Source: Chara braunii (Eukaryota > Streptophyta > Charophyceae > Charales > Characeae). From it: DNA of 46,486 bases. Both the position numbers and the translations under genes were made by a program. The notes under the pieces were generated by a model that worked only from the letters and a program-made list of their open reading frames with translations, was not told the origin of the DNA and searched no databases. Below, in pieces: positions 42,301 through 46,486 of this stretch. Each line of letters starts with the position of its first letter. Position 1 is the stretch's first letter. The stretch covers positions 37,860 to 84,345 of the forward strand of contig BFEA01000465.1 of assembly GCA_003427395.1 (NCBI GenBank). Reading direction: 5' to 3'.

Positions 42301-43923
42301 CCCACGCAAGCTCCCCCAAGGAAGGGAGGGGCTAGAGGGAGGTGGTCTGACATTAGATGAATTTTGGCCATCTTTGCTGAAAACTTGGTGCAGACTCCCG
42401 TTCCCCAACAGAACCCGCCCGGACCGCTGGGAAGAAGTTTATAGACAACCACTTTTTGGGAATAGATGGGTGACAAATTTAAGGGGTTGTGTCACGGTTA
42501 GCTCCTCCCCTCCATGAAAAAGTTGGGTCAAGAGAGGGGTGCTCAGGGTGGGAGATCTGTGGGATGCGGACAGGAGGGATTGAAAAACAGGGGAGCAGAT
42601 GCGAGGTACCCTGCGATGCTGCCACCATTTGGAGGAGCATCTCGATGACTTGATCGAAGCCATCCCCCTCACATGGTACCAAATTCTTAGACAAGGTCCC
42701 TCCCTAAAAGAGGGAGACTGGGTAGCAAGCACAGAGCACCCACAACGGGTGGGACTGATACATATGACCTCACCCCAAACTGTTTTAATTGAATACTACG
42801 AAATCGCTAGAACAAATTTTTTCCAAGAGAGCAAACCCCCCTTCGAATGGAAGGAAAAAATTGTTGTCCACAGGGTGAGAGTTCTTGAGGAGAAAGACCA
42901 GAAGAAGGCTTTCCAGCCTGCCAAATCAATACAGGATCTGGCCTTGGACCCCGCAGAATGGTCATGGGACCTCTCCCCAAAAAGAGAGGGGCCCAAAGGG
43001 AGAAGTATCAGCTTTCACCAGCTGTCGACCAAATCGGCTTACAAAATGCTCAGACCCAAAAGATGGCTTAGAGACGTTGTGATTGACTGCTGGGCTACAC
43101 ATCTGAATTGGACCGCTCTCTGTTATCCCCAATTAAGTGGTTCCAAGCACAAAAGACCAAACCTATGAAAATTACTTCCCTACAGTGGCAGATTGCCCAC
43201 CTCTGCTTGCCGACAAACGATCGGCTAATCGACCGAACGAATTTAGAAGAAAAGGGTCTGCTACTCCCATGGTGCCGTAGATGCCAGAGCCTCTTCCCCT
43301 TTTACAAAAAAGCGGAAACTATCGAGCACATCTGCATGCAATGCCCGATTGCTCAATTCACGTGGCGATGGTGGGATCGCATTTGGAGAAAGATGGGATC
43401 CGTGATTCCGTGGCCCTGGTCTTGGCGAGCCATATTGACTGGCCATTGGACACAGGCAGAAGCTGCCTCGACCTTCACGGAAAACATGTTTAGACTTGGG
43501 AGGAGAGCAGTAATGTGGGCACTTTGGTGGCAGTGATGTGTGCTGGCCCGGGAAAATGTGAGAGTAGAGGAGCCAGAAATTATCGAACAGATCCGGCAAC
43601 AGATACATTTTGAACTTACACAAAGATGGCAAGACACAAAAGTACAGCTAGATCAGTTTAAACAACAAAGTGACATCAGGAGACGGATCACAACATTCTG
43701 CACGGACTGGGTAGGCGGGGAGAGAGAAGGATGGATAGCAAAAGTCGAATGGAGCGGAGACAAGAGGGAAGAACAAAGAGAGCCAAGGGAAATGGAAGAG
43801 ATTAGGGATTACCGCCTAATCTTCAACGATTGGACCAATATTGAACCCTCTTTCCCCCTCCGCCCCCCTGAGGATTTTCCAGACCATCCCCATGCCTTCT
43901 CCTTGACAGAAATCCTGACCTGA
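39354..43923 (+). pseudogene. LINE-B ORF2: endonuclease, RT, zf-RVT (broken)
   Basis: The endonuclease has ICIQETHL, LAGDFNAAPDRWLDRW, RIDLILAS and PGLDHRM, with a stop at 39594 and frame changes after it. Reverse transcriptase follows at 41024-41733: NYSPITLLTVIY, IDFEKAYDHVD then a stop at 41324, RHGDPIAPFVF (relatives have QGDP) and FADDL, which keeps the catalytic Asp pair. The zf-RVT region (LQWQIAHLCLPTND, CRRC, ETIEHICMQC) is at about 43180-43350. Stops and frameshifts split it into about nine pieces. Residual similarity to LINE-A runs through the whole ORF. Confidence 0.85.
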
Positions 43924-44069
43924 TGCTTACTTCCCCCTTCTTATACCCCTTACATTTTTACTCCCTTGCTTAAAGAGGACCCCCTCCCCGGAGCCCCCCG
44001 GGGAGGCCGGTCTCTCTCTTCATTCTTAACTGCAGCTCCTACAGGAAAGAACAGGGAGAGGGGGGCTGG

Positions 44070-44400
44070 TAAGTGGCAGAAGACATCTGGCGCCGGCTGC
44101 AGGGTGAAGAGCCCCCCTTTTTACTTCCTATATCTTGCTCAGTCAATGTATTTCAATGTATTTCAAAAGGGACGCTGGACCCGCTTTCCAGCAGGTGAGA
44201 GAGAGCCAGTATGTAGCAGCAAGAATCTGGTGCGGGAATGAGGGGGAAGAGGTTCCCCCCCCTGCGCAGTCAATCCCCTGGTGACCAGGGCAATCAATGC
44301 TGGCAGGTTCCTCATACATTCCTTTTGTTGTATTCCAGTCGTATCATGCTCATAATGGGACGCTGGACCTGTTTTCCAGCAGGTGATGCTCCCCACCAAT
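44070..44400 (+). repeat. LINE-B 3' UTR with two module copies
   Basis: The first copy has ATCTGGCGCCGGCTGCAGGG, GTGAAGAG, TGCTCAGTCAATGTATTTC and GGGACGCTGGACCCGCTTTC. The second, from about 44215, has AGCAAGAATCTGGTGCGGG, CAGTCAATCCCCTGGTGACC and GGGACGCTGGACCTGTTTTC, then AGCAGGTGATGCTCCCCACC. The doubled layout parallels LINE-A. Confidence 0.65.
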
Positions 44401-44413
44401 AGATGGAGCCTTC

Positions 44414-44451
44414 GTGCTAGTGGTGTCTGCTCTTATCAGCATCACTAACAC
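44414..44451 (+). ncRNA. 3' stem-loop of LINE-B
   Basis: GTGCTAGTG pairs with CACTAACAC (eight of nine pairs, one C-A mismatch) around a loop GTGTCTGCTCTTATCAGCAT nearly identical to that of LINE-A. One pair differs in both strands from LINE-A (C-G there, T-A here). The A-tail starts about 17 bases later. Confidence 0.55.
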
Positions 44452-44549
44452 TGGAGGGATTTGTTTAAAAAAAAAGAGAAAAAAAAGAAAGAGGTGTTCT
44501 CTCTCTCTCTCTCTTTTTTTTTTTTTTTTTGTGGGGGGGGCAGAGAACA

Positions 44550-44725
44550 AGGCTCCAATCTATTCGTGGGGAGCAGCACGTGCTGGGAACTGGACCCAGC
44601 GTCCCATATGGATATTTACATAGAATTTTGAAAGTTTGAGACTGTCACAGTATTTATCAAGTGTAAGGGACGATGGACCCAGTTTTTGCACCAGGTGCAA
44701 CTCCCCACCACTACCTCCAAGCCTG
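44550..44725. repeat. Inverted pair of LINE 3' module ends
   Basis: GTGGGGAGCAGCACGTGCTG ... GACCCAGCGTCCC at 44563-44604 faces GGGACGATGGACCCAG ... CACCAGGTGCAACTCCCCACCAC at 44668-44714. The spacer is AT-rich. It is a palindromic arrangement of the module that ends both LINEs. Confidence 0.55.
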
Positions 44726-45855
44726 TTTTTGTCGACCCTGATTTTCACTGCACGCCGAGTTTTGCCGAGCCTGGGTTCCATGGTGCTTTTCTTGTGGTAC
44801 TCTTCCGAAAAATTAAAGAAAAAAAGAACAATCCAGACTTTCAGAAAAGAACAAGCTCTAGTGATCGTGGTTAGAATTGCTGTCTAGTGGCAATCAGGGT
44901 TCCATCGGTTGGCAGTAGTGGTTATGGTTCTAGCATTATTGTTTCCGGTAATTAGTACTGGCTAGGGTTTGTGTAATTCCGAGTAATTTTGTGTTTTGTG
45001 CGGTTTTTTGATGACGGGTCAATAGTCAACAGCGTTTGAGTAATAGATAGGGTTTGAATTCGACTTTTCTTTGTATTTAGGTAACGACCTTTTTGTTGCT
45101 TTGGTTCTTTTTAGCAACTTGGGACTGATAGTACGGGGGGGGCCGGGGTCTCGGTAGCTAGATGGCTGGGGTCGGGGATAGGGTTGGCCGAAGTGCCTTT
45201 CTTAGCCTATGATGGCTTCAGCATCTATGTGAGGGACACCGGGCCCGTTTCCCGGTTTTTATAATGAAGTTGCTTTTTNTTAAAAAAAAAAAAAAAAAAA
45301 GAACAAGCTCCCTAAAAAAACAAAAAAAAAAACAAAGAACAAACACAGAGTTGCAGCAACGTGCTCTCGTCCATAAGGGGAAAAAAAAGTGAAAAAACAA
45401 CATCACCCAATGGTCATAGGGAGCGGCCTGCTCCACTCTCCTTGACACCGGCCGGACTGCGCTGCAACCTGCAGACGGAAAAAAACTCCCTTTTTGCGGT
45501 GATCCCCACCCCGATTTTGGAAGCATCGCAGGCGATGGTGTTTTGATTGTATGAATTCCCAATTATTGAATTTTCTCAGTGGTTCTGAATTACCAGGTCC
45601 CCAGGCAGGTGCCAAGGGGTTTTCCCAGTCACAGTCTCTCTAGGTCAAGCAGCAGATCTAAAGCTCGACCGAGTTTAGATAGCCCCCCAGGCCTATAATT
45701 CCATCTACGAAGGCCCCTCTATCATTCCAGCTACGAGCCGATGAAGGCCCCCCTATCATTCCAAGTTCCAACTACCAAAGGCAGGCAGTGATTTATATAC
45801 TAGGCTACCAGAGAGGCCCGGGACCACTTGCCCGGCCAGGCCAAAAAAGATAAAA
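44726..45855. other. Intergenic, no gene seen
   Basis: Contains an A-run at about 45280-45300 with an N at 45279, and more A-runs to 45340. Near 45660-45780, two copies of a short unit (AGGCCCCYCTATCATTCCA). No coding sequence is supported. Confidence 0.4.
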
Positions 45856-45863
45856 ATAAATGA

Positions 45864-45865
<2 letters not shown>

Positions 45866-45906
<41 letters not shown>

Positions 45907-45951
45907 TAATAATAATAGTAATAATAATATGTATATTTAATATTTATATAC

Positions 45952-45984
<33 letters not shown>
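45866..45984 (+). repeat. (AAT)n and (TA)n microsatellites
   Basis: An AAT tract at about 45867-45930 passes into a TA-rich tract ending at 45984, immediately before the hammerhead-like core. Confidence 0.9.
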
Positions 45985-45985
45985 G

Positions 45986-46030
45986 CCTCCTGATGAGTCG
46001 GTGAAACTCCGACGAAACAGTTTGTCACAG
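45986..46030 (+). ncRNA. Hammerhead-ribozyme-like core (copy 3, best preserved)
   Basis: CTGATGA (45990-45996) is followed by a five-pair stem II (GTCGG/CCGAC) with loop TGAAACT, then GAAA (46014-46017). ACA and TGT can form a three-pair stem III with loop GTT, followed directly by the cleavage-type C (46026) of GUC. All core positions are present. A normal stem I is not obvious: bases before CTGATGA do not pair with those after GUC. Very short stem III is known from the hammerheads of Penelope-like retroelements, which also favour AT or CA microsatellites. No such element's protein is encoded here. Confidence 0.6.
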
Positions 46031-46304
<274 letters not shown>

Positions 46305-46486
46305 TGGTAAAGAATTTCGGTGTGACCCTGAGGCAAAAGTTGGCCGGTATCGCCCACCTGCAGGTCGGGAGCAGCCCCCGCATGTTCTCTCGTGAACACG
46401 GTTCTGGCTGCTACGGGTTCCCGTATGCCTACAAGTAGGAGTAGTGGTAGGTAGGTAGTGTAAGGTGAAATTGAGAGAAGAATATA
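46305..46486 (+). mobile_element. SINE with shared 3' tail, cut by window end
   Basis: The last 60 bases (TAGGAGTAGTGGTAGGTAGG ... GAGAGAAGAATATA) are the family tail, but the body before it (GGCAAAAGTTGGCCGGTATC ... CACGGTTCTGGCTGCTACGG) differs from the other copies. It is a second subfamily that shares only the tail. Confidence 0.55.

Larger units (their letters stand above)
39354..44490 (+). mobile_element. LINE-B, L1-like, ORF1 missing, inactivated
   Basis: A plus-strand non-LTR retrotransposon with ORF2 from 39354 to 43923, a 3' UTR with two module copies, a stem-loop (44414-44451) and an A-rich tail from about 44468. No ORF1 is recognisable upstream, so it is 5' truncated near the ORF1/ORF2 junction or its ORF1 has decayed. 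Domain order and motifs match LINE-A. Confidence 0.85.

Noticed and set aside
45756-46028. Minus-strand ORF of 90 codons (and its relative at 585-971) beginning MTNCFVGVSPT
   Set aside because: The frame is the reverse of the hammerhead-like core followed by AT microsatellite; there is no protein evidence.

Overview
The window looks like a eukaryotic nuclear scaffold from a green plant or alga, dominated by repeats. Two host genes are recognisable, both on the minus strand: an aminoacylase-1-like M20 metallopeptidase (4357-6708) and a plant-type flavin-containing monooxygenase (16016-18274, with an open N-terminal extension to 19615). The large L1-like LINEs (ORF1 with a DUF4283-like region and zinc knuckle; ORF2 with endonuclease, reverse transcriptase and zf-RVT) are of the plant type. 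A short plastid-derived fragment near the right end reads as the C-terminus of ChlN, a plastid gene absent from angiosperms. Together these suggest a non-angiosperm streptophyte such as a charophyte alga; that placement is inference.

Layout. 1-2.1 kb: diverged repeat units in two opposed arrays around a decayed hammerhead-ribozyme-like core. 2.1-4.3 kb: foldback elements, SINE pieces and a broken copy of the aminoacylase 3' end. 4.36-6.71 kb: aminoacylase gene. 6.8-8.7 kb: a tRNA-derived SINE split by two MITE-like elements, then a second SINE copy carrying a hammerhead-like insertion. 8.7-15.8 kb: (GA)n/(CT)n tracts, foldbacks, a poly(C) tract with an 82-N gap, A-rich low-complexity DNA and GAA/CAT repeats. 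16.0-19.6 kb: monooxygenase gene. 19.6-27.4 kb: microsatellites, MITEs, a SINE copy, a loose LINE 3' module, an unassigned ORF and a coiled-coil-like coding remnant.

27.5-36 kb: LINE-A, minus strand, nearly full length but with stops and frameshifts. 36-39 kb: a tandem duplication, a 320-bp palindrome, and a TATA-containing module also seen at 23.5 kb. 39.3-44.5 kb: LINE-B, plus strand, ORF2 only, also broken. The two LINEs share a repeated 3' UTR module and a 3' stem-loop with one paired substitution. 44.5-46.5 kb: inverted LINE 3' modules, AT microsatellites, the best-preserved hammerhead-like core, the plastid chlN fragment between short direct repeats, and the 3' tail of a SINE.

The two host genes show no pathway link. 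Both conserved enzymes carry long in-frame low-complexity segments inside their catalytic domains; in the monooxygenase the longest is bounded by possible splice sites and may be a stop-free intron. No bacterial-style operon, CRISPR array, rRNA or intact tRNA gene was seen.
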